Positions 1 to 7,653 are shown, counted from the first letter of the stretch. The stretch: DNA of 10,954 nucleotides from Bacteroidales bacterium (GCA_031264975.1 JAISDH010000501.1:1-10954), one strand, 5' to 3'. A program made the numbers and translations. Notes: generated from the sequence alone by a model not told the origin.

Positions 1-201
1 TTTTTTTCTTATAAAGAATAATTAATTTTAGAGTGCAAAGATACTATCTTTTTTAATACAAAAGTCATTTCTCTGAAACTTTTTTGTATCTATTTGGTAT
101 TACCTTTGTTGAGAAGAAATATAACATAATCCATGCCATTTCTTTTTTACACAAAGAACTTTCTCTTTAAACGACAATATAACTAACTATTAGCAAATAT
201 C
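1..201. other. Intergenic region downstream of glyA
   Basis: No gene is visible here. The stretch is very AT-rich and lies between the glyA stop codon and a gene that should begin beyond the left edge. It contains a leftward promoter-like box (annotated separately). A 7-bp AT-only inverted repeat (AAGAAAT near 114-120 and ATTTCTT near 138-144, followed by T residues) is too weak to call a terminator. Confidence 0.6.
36..43 (-). promoter_or_regulatory. Putative Bacteroidetes-type -7 box for a gene left of the window
   Basis: The minus strand reads TATCTTTG followed by CACTC, an exact match to the Bacteroidetes -7 consensus TAnnTTTG. The only upstream TTTG on that strand (plus-strand CAAA at 59-62) is about 15 bases away, closer than the usual spacing of roughly 19-21, so the -33 element is uncertain. 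The box points out of the window, so its target gene cannot be seen. Confidence 0.5.
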
Positions 202-1482
202 TTACCATGCAAATAATGGTCGATTCATCATCATATCTTGAATATTTCCCGCCGTTTTTTTAATCAATGTTTCATTATTGATATCGGATAAAATGGCGTC
301 TATCATTTCCACAATCGTATTCATTTCGTTTTCTTTCAAACCACGAGTTGTAATAGCAGGAGTTCCTACACGAATACCCGAAGTTGTAAACGGCGTTCGA
401 GAATCAAAAGGAACCATATTCTTATTAATCGTAATATCTGCCTTAACCAAAGTGTTTTCTGCAATCTTACCGGTTAAATCAGGAAACTTCGTACGAAGGT
501 CTATTAACATCAAATGATTATCCGTTCCATTGGAAATAATTTTATATCCTCTGTCAATAAATGCTTTTGCCATGGCTTGAGCATTTGCCATTACCTGCTT
601 GATGTAAAGAGCATATTTTTCATTCAAAGCTTCTCCAAAAGCAACTGCTTTTGCCGCAATTACATGCTCCAACGGACCGCCTTGTACTCCCGGAAATACA
701 GCCGAGTCAAGCAATGCAGACATTTTTTTAATTTCCCCTTTAGGAGTCATTTTTCCCCATGGATTGTCAAAATCTTTTCCTATAATAATAAGTCCCCCGC
801 GCGGACCACGAAGCGTTTTATGCGTGGTGGAAGTACATATATGACAATATTGAACCGCATTATTCAAATAACCTTTCGCAATCAATCCCGCAGGATGCGC
901 AATGTCTCCCATTAAAATAGCGCCTGTCTTGTCTGCAATTTCACGCATACGTTTCCAATCCCAATCACGGCTGTATGCAGAAGCGCCTCCAATTATCAGT
1001 TTCGGGCGTTTTTCCATAGCAGTTGCTTCCATTTTATCATAATCAATTGTTCCGGTCTCTTCCTCTACAGAATAATCAACAACATGATATAATAATCCTG
1101 ACGAATTGACAGGAGAACCATGTGACAAATGTCCTCCATGATTTAAATTAAGTCCCATAAAGGTATCTCCCGGATTTAAACATGCCAATAAAACTGCCAT
1201 ATTGGCTTGAGCTCCCGAATGAGGTTGAACATTTGCCCATTCGGCGCCAAATAATTCTTTTGCACGGTCAATGGCAATTTGTTCTATCTTATCTACTACC
1301 TGACATCCGCCATAATAGCGTTTACCCGGATAACCTTCCGCATATTTATTGGTTAGAATGGACCCCATAGCTTCCATTACTTGTGGACTTACAAAATTTT
1401 CTGAAGCAATTAATTCAATCCCAAATGTTTGTCTTTCTCTTTCTTTTTCTATTAGTTCAAAAACCTGACTATCGTTTTTCAT
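202..1482 (-). CDS. glyA: Serine hydroxymethyltransferase
   Basis: This PLP-dependent cytosolic enzyme interconverts serine plus tetrahydrofolate and glycine plus 5,10-methylenetetrahydrofolate, and is the main source of one-carbon units. The 426-residue length is normal for bacterial forms. Recognisable features are the N-terminal ELIASENF segment (about 23-30), the YPGKRYYGG loop (51-59), HSGAQANMA (88-96), the cofactor-contacting D193 and H196 in GDIAHPAGL, and STTHKTLRGPRGG (218-230) in which K222 should form the Schiff base with PLP. An extra segment around 238-260 (DNPWGKMTPKGE) matches what I recall of Bacteroidetes orthologues. The ATG start lies just before the conserved N-terminus and no upstream extension is needed. 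It is transcribed alone and divergently from queA, with a good promoter candidate about 40-60 bases upstream. Identification is secure. Confidence 0.98.
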   Translation of the reverse strand: MKNDSQVFELIEKERERQTFGIELIASENFVSPQVMEAMGSILTNKYAEGYPGKRYYGGCQVVDKIEQIAIDRAKELFGAEWANVQPHSGAQANMAVLLACLNPGDTFMGLNLNHGGHLSHGSPVNSSGLLYHVVDYSVEEETGTIDYDKMEATAMEKRPKLIIGGASAYSRDWDWKRMREIADKTGAILMGDIAHPAGLIAKGYLNNAVQYCHICTSTTHKTLRGPRGGLIIIGKDFDNPWGKMTPKGEIKKMSALLDSAVFPGVQGGPLEHVIAAKAVAFGEALNEKYALYIKQVMANAQAMAKAFIDRGYKIISNGTDNHLMLIDLRTKFPDLTGKIAENTLVKADITINKNMVPFDSRTPFTTSGIRVGTPAITTRGLKENEMNTIVEMIDAILSDINNETLIKKTAGNIQDMMMNRPLFAW

Positions 1483-1866
1483 TTTGATTTATATATTATT
1501 GTATAATCAATTAAATTTCGGCAAAGGTAACATTTTTTATTGTAATCTAAAGCAGTTTTCGTTTAAGGTAACACTTTTTTTATCGCGCCTCAAAAAAGGA
1601 TTAATCTGGTTGTCTGAATATTGGGTAATTTGTTTTCTTTCCTGATTTTTCCCGTAAAAAGTTCTGTGTTTAAAATGCGTTTCCATATTTATAGAAATAC
1701 AAGAATAATTCTTTCGCTAAACTTTTTCCTTTATTTGTTTGGGCAATTATGTTTCTTGATGAACATTTTTTTCTTTTTATGGTTTTAAGATATACTAAAA
1801 TATCACATTGAAACGTTTGTATGTAGTTATAATTATTCAGATATTTAATAATCAAAGATATAATCA
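1483..1866. other. Divergent glyA-queA intergenic region
   Basis: These 384 bases separate divergent glyA and queA and contain no convincing gene. A leftward glyA promoter and a 9-bp direct repeat (AAGGTAACA at 1524-1532 and 1565-1573) lie on the glyA side. On the queA side no exact TAnnTTTG box is present on the plus strand. The nearest are AACGTTTG at 1812-1819 and TTTGTTTG at 1734-1741, each one mismatch off, so the queA promoter is unresolved. I see no riboswitch-like structure, for example no recognisable preQ1 element before queA. Confidence 0.6.
1522..1551 (-). promoter_or_regulatory. Putative glyA promoter
   Basis: On the minus strand TACCTTTG (plus-strand positions 1522-1529) is an exact match to the Bacteroidetes -7 consensus TAnnTTTG. 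It is preceded by TTTA (1548-1551), one base off the -33 element TTTG, with an 18-base spacer. Transcription would start near 1515 and leave a leader of about 30-35 bases before the glyA ATG. Position, orientation and consensus agree, but this is inference from sequence only. Confidence 0.65.
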
Positions 1867-2919
1867 ATGAAGTTATCTCAATTTAAATTTTATCTCCCAC
1901 AAGAGCTTGTTGCCGGTTTCCCTGTAGAAAATCGGGATGAAGCACGTTTAATGGTTCTGGATCGCAAAACAGGAACTATTGAACATAAAGTATTTAAAGA
2001 TATTGTGGACTATTTTGAAGAAGAAGATGTTATAGTAAGAAACGATACACGGGTTTTTCCTGCTCTATTGTGTGGACAAAAAGAAAAAACATCGGCAGGT
2101 ATTGGCGTCTTTTTATTAAGGGAATTGGATGAAGAAAGCCGTTTATGGGATGTATTGGTTGACCCTGCGCGAAAAATACGCATCGGAAACAAGTTGTACT
2201 TTGGAAATGACGATCTTATTGCAGAAGTAATCGATAACACAACTTCAAGAGGAAGAACAATACGGTTTTTATTCGACGGAACGCACGAAGAATTTAAGGC
2301 AAGACTTTTTGATATGGGACAAATGCCCATTCCCGAATGTATTCAACAGATACGGGAAGTAACTCCGGAAGACAGAGAATATTATCAAACAGTATATGCA
2401 AAAAATGAAGGAGCTGTAGTTGCTCCAACAGCAGGCTTGCATTTCAGCAAATTACTAATTAAACGTCTCGAACTTAAAGGTATTTTATTTGCAGATATTA
2501 CACTCCATGCAGGCGTTGGTAATTTTAAAACAATTGACGTGGAAGACCTTGCAAAACACAAAGTGGATTCGGAAGAAGTTATTATTTCTGAAGAAGCTGC
2601 AAATATTATCAACAGAGAGAAAAAGAAAGGTCACCAAATTTGTGCAATTGGAACTACGACATTAAAAGCGTTGGAATCATCCGTTTATAATTCCGGTTTG
2701 ATAAAACCATTTACAGGGTGGACAAACAAGTTTATATTTCCTCCACATGAATTTAATTCTGCAAGCAGATTTGTTACTAATTTTCACCCGTCTCAGTCTA
2801 CCATGTTTATGATGGTATGCGCTTATGGAGGGTATGATTTGGTAATGAAAGCATATAAAACTGCTATAGAAGAAAAATATCGTTTCCTGACCTATGGAGA
2901 CGCCATGTTAATTCTGTAA
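1867..2919 (+). CDS. queA: S-adenosylmethionine:tRNA ribosyltransferase-isomerase
   Basis: QueA transfers and isomerises the ribosyl group of S-adenosylmethionine onto preQ1 at tRNA wobble position 34, giving epoxyqueuosine, the penultimate step of queuosine synthesis. The 350 residues are full length. Visible family blocks are NRDEARLMVLDR (22-33), NDTRVFPA (59-66), DPARK (99-103), YQTVYAKNEGAVVAPTAGLHF (173-193, read as two adjoining blocks), TLHAGVGNF (212-220), HKVDSEE (231-237), GTTTLKALESS (262-272), GWTNKFIFPP (284-293) and the C-terminal YRFLTYGDAMLI (338-349). HAGxGNF and HKxDSE replace the proteobacterial HVGxGTF and HxMHSE forms, as I recall for Bacteroidetes QueA. The ATG start gives the standard N-terminus. 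It heads the plus-strand operon, with ispD only 4 bases downstream. No other queuosine gene is in the window. Confidence 0.97.
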   Translation: MKLSQFKFYLPQELVAGFPVENRDEARLMVLDRKTGTIEHKVFKDIVDYFEEEDVIVRNDTRVFPALLCGQKEKTSAGIGVFLLRELDEESRLWDVLVDPARKIRIGNKLYFGNDDLIAEVIDNTTSRGRTIRFLFDGTHEEFKARLFDMGQMPIPECIQQIREVTPEDREYYQTVYAKNEGAVVAPTAGLHFSKLLIKRLELKGILFADITLHAGVGNFKTIDVEDLAKHKVDSEEVIISEEAANIINREKKKGHQICAIGTTTLKALESSVYNSGLIKPFTGWTNKFIFPPHEFNSASRFVTNFHPSQSTMFMMVCAYGGYDLVMKAYKTAIEEKYRFLTYGDAMLIL

Positions 2920-2923
2920 ATAG

Positions 2924-3595
2924 TTGGAACAGTTTGCAATTATCACCGCAGGAGGGACAGGTTCTCGAATGGGAACGTCTATTCCCAAGCAGTTTTTATC
3001 TATAAATGGTATTCCTGTATTGATACACACGATTAATCATTTTATTCCTTTGGTAGATACTGTTATTGTAACATTACCGGAACAATATGTTGAATATTGG
3101 AAAGAAATACAAATCAAGTATAATTTCCATGTTCCGCATGTATTGGTTCATGGAGGGAAAACCCGTTTTGATTCGGTAAAAAATGCGCTTCGTTTAGCGC
3201 CTGACAGGGGCTTTGTTGCTATTCATGATGCGGTAAGACCGCTTGTAACACCCGCCTTGATACAATCTTGTTTTAGACAGGCTCAACAATATGGAACAGC
3301 AGTAGCTGCAATTCCTCTTAAATATTCATTACGAATGGTTTCAGGTACAAAAAATCAAAGCGTTAATCGTTCTGATTTCTATGTAATACAAACGCCTCAA
3401 GTGTTCGCATGTGAAATTGTAAAAAGAGCATATCAACAACCTTATCAGTCTAATTTTACGGATGATGCTTCTGTAGTGGAGACCCTTGGAGAAGAAATAC
3501 AGCTTGTTGAAGGAGAAGAATCGAATGTTAAGATAACCACTTCAATGGATTTGGTTTTAGCTGAAATTTTAATGCGTCAAAATAAAATCTACTAA
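2924..3595 (+). CDS. ispD: 2-C-methyl-D-erythritol 4-phosphate cytidylyltransferase
   Basis: IspD couples MEP with CTP to form CDP-methylerythritol and pyrophosphate, the third step of the MEP isoprenoid pathway. The 223-residue protein has the nucleotide-binding motif AGGTGSRMG (9-17) followed by PKQFL (21-25), where R15 and K22 correspond to the transition-state-stabilising Arg and Lys of the E. coli enzyme. It also has HDAVRP (101-106; D102 as metal ligand), R149, the TPQ motif (157-159), TDDASVVE (179-186) and NVKITT (201-206) with K203. The usual Asp-Thr pair in the central P..DT.K block is Y134-S135 here; I cannot say whether this matters. The start is TTG: a stop TAG (2921-2923) directly precedes it in frame and there is no other start before the nucleotide-binding motif. 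It sits 4 bases after queA and 1 base before coaX. Confidence 0.95.
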   Translation: MEQFAIITAGGTGSRMGTSIPKQFLSINGIPVLIHTINHFIPLVDTVIVTLPEQYVEYWKEIQIKYNFHVPHVLVHGGKTRFDSVKNALRLAPDRGFVAIHDAVRPLVTPALIQSCFRQAQQYGTAVAAIPLKYSLRMVSGTKNQSVNRSDFYVIQTPQVFACEIVKRAYQQPYQSNFTDDASVVETLGEEIQLVEGEESNVKITTSMDLVLAEILMRQNKIY

Positions 3596-3596
3596 A

Positions 3597-4322
3597 ATGA
3601 ATTTGGTTCTTGACTTTGGAAATACATATAAGAAAATGGCAATTGTATCGGAAAAAAAGATTATTCATCTTGTAACGCAACAGCGTATTGATATGGATGA
3701 TATTGTTGCCGTAGAGAAAAAGTACAGCATAAAAAATGCAATTCTGTCTTCTGTGGTTAATGATGAAAAAAAGATAGAAAAGTATTTGGAAGAGAAATAT
3801 ACATTTGTAAAACTTTCTGAACAAACTCCTCTTCCCATTAAAAATATGTATAAAACGAGACACACTTTGGGTAGCGACCGATTAGCAGGAGCAGTAGCGG
3901 CTCAAAACCGTTTCCCTGAAGAAAATGTTTTGGTTTTACAATTAGGAACGTGTATCACTTCCGATTTTATCACTTCCGAAGGTATTTACATGGGAGGCAG
4001 CATATCGCCGGGCATGGAAATGCGATTTAAAGCATTACATCATTTTTCAGACAAACTGCCCTTGATTGAATATCAAAACATTGATTATATTACAGGAAAA
4101 TCAAGTGAAGAATCTATTTTATCGGGAGTTATCAACGGGATTATCGCAGAATGTAACTACTTAATCACAAACTACAAATCGAACTATCCTTACCTAAAGG
4201 TAGTTGTAACAGGTGGAAATTTAAAAGAATTTGAAAATGCAATAAAAGAAGAGATGATTGCGTTTCCAAATTTAGTCATATCAGGGTTGGATTTAATCTT
4301 ATACTATAATGTTGAAAGTTAG
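3597..4322 (+). CDS. coaX: Type III pantothenate kinase
   Basis: CoaX phosphorylates pantothenate in the first step of coenzyme A synthesis, using the ASKHA fold. The 241-residue length is normal. Visible motifs are the phosphate-1 motif LDFGNT (5-10, D6), TLGSDRLAGAVAA (90-102, with D94 in the GxDR motif that holds the presumed catalytic Asp), the phosphate-2 region QLGTCITSDF (115-124), GGSISPGMEMRFKALHHF (133-150) and the adenosine-side glycines VVTGG (203-207). The oddity is Q115 (codon CAA, 3939-3941), where the family normally has Asp in (V/I)DxGT. The rest of the active site looks intact, so this is probably a working kinase, but activity is not certain. The ATG follows the ispD stop by one base, and the 3' end overlaps the next gene by 14 bases, suggesting translational coupling. 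Confidence 0.93.
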   Translation: MNLVLDFGNTYKKMAIVSEKKIIHLVTQQRIDMDDIVAVEKKYSIKNAILSSVVNDEKKIEKYLEEKYTFVKLSEQTPLPIKNMYKTRHTLGSDRLAGAVAAQNRFPEENVLVLQLGTCITSDFITSEGIYMGGSISPGMEMRFKALHHFSDKLPLIEYQNIDYITGKSSEESILSGVINGIIAECNYLITNYKSNYPYLKVVVTGGNLKEFENAIKEEMIAFPNLVISGLDLILYYNVES

Positions 4323-5586
4323 AAATATTTACATAATAATATGTATTATTTTTTCTTGTTTATTTGGAAAAATTATTGCACAGAATCATTTAAATTCTCC
4401 ATATTCCCGTTTCGGAATGGGGGATTTGAAAGATAGAACATCGGCTGGCGTTACAGCAATGGGAGGTACGGGATATACTTTTCAATCTCCCACTACAATC
4501 AATTTTATCAATCCGGCTTCTTATGTAGGATTTGATACGCTTTCTTTTTTATTGGATGCTTCTTTTTCGTGGAAAAATCATACGCTTGTTGCCTCAACCA
4601 CACAACGAGGAAATACAATGCAGTTTGATTATATTTCATGTGGATTTTCCATTGCTCGCTGGTGGAAAACGGCAATAGGTTTTCAACCATACAGCATTAT
4701 GAACTATTCTATTGTGGAAGAAATAGAAGAAAACAAAATAGATACTTTGACTCAAACAAGAACTTATCAGGGGAATGGTGGAATAAATGAAGTATATTGG
4801 GGAAATGCGTTTCAAGTGTTGAAAAATTTTTCATTGGGGATTAATGCTTCCTTTCTTTTTGGAACATACAGCAAATACCGTACTGTTGAATGGGGAAACG
4901 AGCATTTTTTTAATACAAAGATAGATAATTCCACAAAGATTAAAGGCGCTGTTATTACGGTAGGCGCTCAATATTTCATTCCTATAAAAGAGAAAGGAGA
5001 TTTGGGATTGGGAATGGTTTATACGCTTCCCGTTCCGATTCGAGCTACCGAAACGCAAATAATATCTACCTATTGGGGAAAAGATTATAATATAACTACA
5101 TTAGATACACTATATTCCAAAGAGCCAACCAAATATTCTCTCAAAATGCCGACGTCTATTGGCGGAGGTATTTCATGGAGTAAGAAAAATAAATATTATG
5201 TCGGAATTGATTTTACGTGGAAAAACTGGAGTAATTATGCCATTGACAAGGTTAAGGATTCTTTATCGAATGTTTATAGAATTTCAATAGGAGGAAGTTA
5301 CACATCCAACCATTTAAGCAATAAATTGTTTCCACGTATGACATTTAGTTTGGGAGCAAACTTTGAACAAACGCATTTATTTTTGGAAGGAGAACATATA
5401 AACCGATTTGGTATAAATTTTGGGGTTCTTTTCCCTCTAAAAAAGTCTAAAACAGGATTTGGCATTGTTCTTGAATATGGACAGTTAGGAACAACTGAAA
5501 AGGAACTTATCAAAGAAAATTATTTTACGGCGACCATAAACATTCGAATACATGAAAAATGGTATCAAAGAAAGAAATTAGATTAA
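4309..5586 (+). CDS. Uncharacterised outer-membrane beta-barrel protein
   Basis: This 425-residue protein has no assigned function that I know of. Residues 1-24 form a signal peptide: basic start (KVR), hydrophobic core, and likely cleavage after KIIA with Gln as the first mature residue. The mature start has SPYSRFGMGDL (30-40), then MGGTGYTF (51-58) and INPASYVGF (67-75), blocks I recognise from a conserved Bacteroidetes outer-membrane family with loose similarity to FadL/OmpP1-type porins. The rest alternates polar and aromatic/hydrophobic residues, as in beta strands (for example 165-190, 285-310, 340-375). The C-terminus ends in a beta-strand-like segment followed by EKWYQRKKLD, typical of this family. 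The ATG lies inside coaX (14-base overlap) and the signal peptide supports it. Its place directly before a secreted TPR protein and LptC suggests an envelope role; transport substrate or partner is unknown. Confidence 0.85.
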   Translation: MLKVRNIYIIICIIFSCLFGKIIAQNHLNSPYSRFGMGDLKDRTSAGVTAMGGTGYTFQSPTTINFINPASYVGFDTLSFLLDASFSWKNHTLVASTTQRGNTMQFDYISCGFSIARWWKTAIGFQPYSIMNYSIVEEIEENKIDTLTQTRTYQGNGGINEVYWGNAFQVLKNFSLGINASFLFGTYSKYRTVEWGNEHFFNTKIDNSTKIKGAVITVGAQYFIPIKEKGDLGLGMVYTLPVPIRATETQIISTYWGKDYNITTLDTLYSKEPTKYSLKMPTSIGGGISWSKKNKYYVGIDFTWKNWSNYAIDKVKDSLSNVYRISIGGSYTSNHLSNKLFPRMTFSLGANFEQTHLFLEGEHINRFGINFGVLFPLKKSKTGFGIVLEYGQLGTTEKELIKENYFTATINIRIHEKWYQRKKLD

Positions 5587-5600
5587 AACAATAATAAAAA

Positions 5601-7037
5601 ATGGAAATTTATTTAAAGAAAGTAACGTTAGCAATTCTTTTTTTTATGGCATTCTTGCCATTTGTTCAGCTACAGGCACAGAACTCAACAAAAAAATATG
5701 GAGAGGACAGTCTTGAGTGTGTAAAAAACATTTCTCTATACAGGGAAGACTTTAGACAGAATAACTACATAAAAGCGTATCCTGCTTGGAAATGGGTTGT
5801 TGCAAATTGTCCCATGTCGACTAAGTATATTTTTACCAACGGTCCTGTTATCCTGGATTATTTAATTGCAAATGAAAAAGACAGTATCAAAAGAAATGAA
5901 TATATTCAGGAACTGTTTGATTTATTTGAATTACGCATTAAATGCTATCCGCCGGACGAAGGCTATGTATTGGGCAGAATAGGCGTTTATCTTATGAAAT
6001 ACAGGCAGTATGAATATAAAAAAGCGTTTGATTGTATGGAAAAATCCATTGAATTGGAAGGTATGGAAAGTTCTCCTCAAGTTTTGGATATGTATTTTCA
6101 AACGGCGGAATTGTACATGTCAAGAGAAAAATTGACACAGGAAATCATGATAGACGCTTATGACAAAGTAACCGAAGTCTTGGACGGCATGATTGATGAA
6201 GGTGAAGTAAAAATGGAAAAAATCATGCGGGCAATATATACTCTTCGTGAAAATTTGGACAGCGGCGTCATTACACAAGAAGAATATACAGCTACATACG
6301 AAAACACTGTAAAAGATTCTGCCAAAGCGGCAAATGAACTGACTCAATTAAGAAATGTAAGCAATAATTTGGATATTCGTTTTTCCAAGTATGCCTCATG
6401 CGACATTCTTATACAGATATATACGAAAAAATTTGAGACAAGCAAAGATATTCGGACATTACGACAAATTGTCAAATTTTTCACCAAAGAAAATTGTACG
6501 GATAATGATTTGTTCATAGCCGCCGTTGAAGAAATGTATAAGCAAACGCCTAATGCAAACATTGCCTTTTATATGGGCAGTATCAAATATAAAAAAGGAA
6601 ATTTCAACGAAGCATTGACCTATTTAAATCAGGCAATGGATATGTTTGAAAAGGAATCGGATAAGATAAAAACCTATTTATTAATGGCAGAATGCTACAA
6701 ACAACTCAATCAATATTCTGTCGCTCGTGAAACAGCTTACAAAATATTAAAATTAAATCCTAATGACGGTCGTGTTTATATTTTTGTAGGAGATTTATAT
6801 ATGTCGACAGCAGCATCCTGCAATACGAGTGTGGCAGGGGCGGCTTATTGGGCGGCAGCGGATAAATTTTCCAGAGCAAAAGCCATTGACCCTGAAAGAG
6901 CAGAAGAAGCTCAAAAAAGATTAAACACAGCTACAACACACTTTCCTAAAACGGAATCTTATTTCCAGCAGGGACTAAAAGCAGGAGAATCTTATAGAAT
7001 AGATTGTTGGATAGGAGAAACGACAACAATACGATAG
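5601..7037 (+). CDS. Secreted TPR-repeat protein of unknown function
   Basis: This 478-residue protein begins with a signal peptide (basic EIYLKK, hydrophobic 8-22, likely cleavage near LQA-Q at 26/27), so it is probably periplasmic or outer-membrane associated. The mature N-terminal part has SLYREDFRQNNYIKAYPAWK (45-64) and a Cys-containing VVANCPMS segment, followed by helical repeats. The clearest TPR units are at about 320-350, 355-387 (ending in KILKLNP) and 390-432 (ending in AKAIDP). A charged helical stretch lies at about 180-260. The C-terminus GESYRIDCWIGETTTIR matches a conserved ending I recall for Bacteroidetes proteins at this locus. TPRs usually hold protein partners; the neighbouring beta-barrel protein and LptC are the obvious candidates, but this is inference. 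It starts 14 bases after the upstream gene and ends 1 base before lptC. Confidence 0.87.
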   Translation: MEIYLKKVTLAILFFMAFLPFVQLQAQNSTKKYGEDSLECVKNISLYREDFRQNNYIKAYPAWKWVVANCPMSTKYIFTNGPVILDYLIANEKDSIKRNEYIQELFDLFELRIKCYPPDEGYVLGRIGVYLMKYRQYEYKKAFDCMEKSIELEGMESSPQVLDMYFQTAELYMSREKLTQEIMIDAYDKVTEVLDGMIDEGEVKMEKIMRAIYTLRENLDSGVITQEEYTATYENTVKDSAKAANELTQLRNVSNNLDIRFSKYASCDILIQIYTKKFETSKDIRTLRQIVKFFTKENCTDNDLFIAAVEEMYKQTPNANIAFYMGSIKYKKGNFNEALTYLNQAMDMFEKESDKIKTYLLMAECYKQLNQYSVARETAYKILKLNPNDGRVYIFVGDLYMSTAASCNTSVAGAAYWAAADKFSRAKAIDPERAEEAQKRLNTATTHFPKTESYFQQGLKAGESYRIDCWIGETTTIR

Positions 7038-7038
7038 T

Positions 7039-7611
7039 ATGAAAAGCAAGGCGTTCGTCTTAAACTATTATAAAATGATAGCCGCAATTGCGGCTATTAT
7101 TTTGACATTTTCTAATTGTAAAAACGACATTTCTATTGTAAATTCTTTGACAATAAAAGAGAAATCACCAACAGAATCGGCGACAAAAATGCACATGTTT
7201 TTTAGCGAATTTGGTACGGTGAGGAATGAATTTATTTTTGAAGAAATGAACAAATACAATGAGCCCGAATCCTATGTGGAATATCCCAAAGGAGTAGAAC
7301 TTATTTCTTATGATGAAAATAAGGAGAAGGAAATAACCTTAACCGCTAACTATGGGATAAGTTACGAAGAACGGAATATTATGGAAGCTAAATATAATGT
7401 TGTAATTACAAATTTTAAAACAGGAGAGATAATAGAAACAGAACACTTGCTATGGGACATGAATAAACATTTGATATATTCCAATACACAGACAAAACAA
7501 ACAAAATCGGACGGGTCGGTTTATATTGGAGATAGCTTTGAATCGGATGAACAGCTATCCAAATACACGATATCCAATCCGCAAATTATTCTTTATGCAG
7601 AAGAAGATTAA
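7039..7611 (+). CDS. lptC: LPS export ABC transporter periplasmic protein LptC
   Basis: LptC is the inner-membrane-anchored periplasmic link in the Lpt bridge; it receives lipopolysaccharide from the LptBFG transporter and passes it to LptA. This 190-residue protein has a hydrophobic N-terminus (about 13-25, MIAAIAAIILTFS) ending in SNC at 25-27. That could be a loose lipobox with C27 lipidated, although Asn just before the Cys is atypical, so a plain membrane anchor is also possible. The mature domain carries features of the Bacteroidetes LptC/YrbK family: FSEFGTVRNEFIFEEM (55-70), YPKGVELISYDEN (82-94), an ETEHLLWDMNKHLIYSN block (133-149) and a C-terminal GDSFESDEQLSKYTISNPQ (164-182). The ATG is one base after the TPR gene's stop. 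Other lpt genes are not in the window. A 20-bp perfect palindrome lies within the anchor-coding region. Confidence 0.88.
   Translation: MKSKAFVLNYYKMIAAIAAIILTFSNCKNDISIVNSLTIKEKSPTESATKMHMFFSEFGTVRNEFIFEEMNKYNEPESYVEYPKGVELISYDENKEKEITLTANYGISYEERNIMEAKYNVVITNFKTGEIIETEHLLWDMNKHLIYSNTQTKQTKSDGSVYIGDSFESDEQLSKYTISNPQIILYAEED
7078..7097. repeat. 20-bp perfect palindrome inside lptC
   Basis: ATAGCCGCAATTGCGGCTAT reads the same on both strands with no mismatch and no loop. It encodes the Ile-Ala-Ala-Ile-Ala-Ala-Ile run of the LptC membrane anchor, so it may be a by-product of alternating Ala and Ile codons. It is also a possible protein-binding dyad or a short RNA hairpin near the start of the lptC message. 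Confidence 0.6.
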
Positions 7612-7653
7612 CATACTTCCACAAATAAATAGACATTTATTTTAATACTAAAA

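Noticed and set aside
101..108. Plus-strand TACCTTTG box in the left intergenic region
   Set aside because: It would drive antisense transcription into glyA, and the only upstream TTTG (83-86) is about 14 bases away, too close for a normal promoter.
114..144. Inverted repeat followed by a T-run as a possible terminator
   Set aside because: The stem is 7 bp of almost only A-T pairs with a 17-base loop, and the T-run is on the strand opposite to glyA transcription.
514..915. Long plus-strand frame inside glyA (133 codons)
   Set aside because: It is antisense to a secure glyA gene, and its sequence shows no domain, signal or start context.
1853..1860. Minus-strand TATCTTTG box just before queA
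   Set aside because: It matches the -7 consensus but points away from queA toward non-coding DNA, has no -33 partner, and glyA already has a closer promoter.
1670..1867. 65-codon minus-strand reading frame in the glyA-queA gap
   Set aside because: The composition is what AT-rich random DNA gives, it matches no family I know, and it only fills the divergent spacer.
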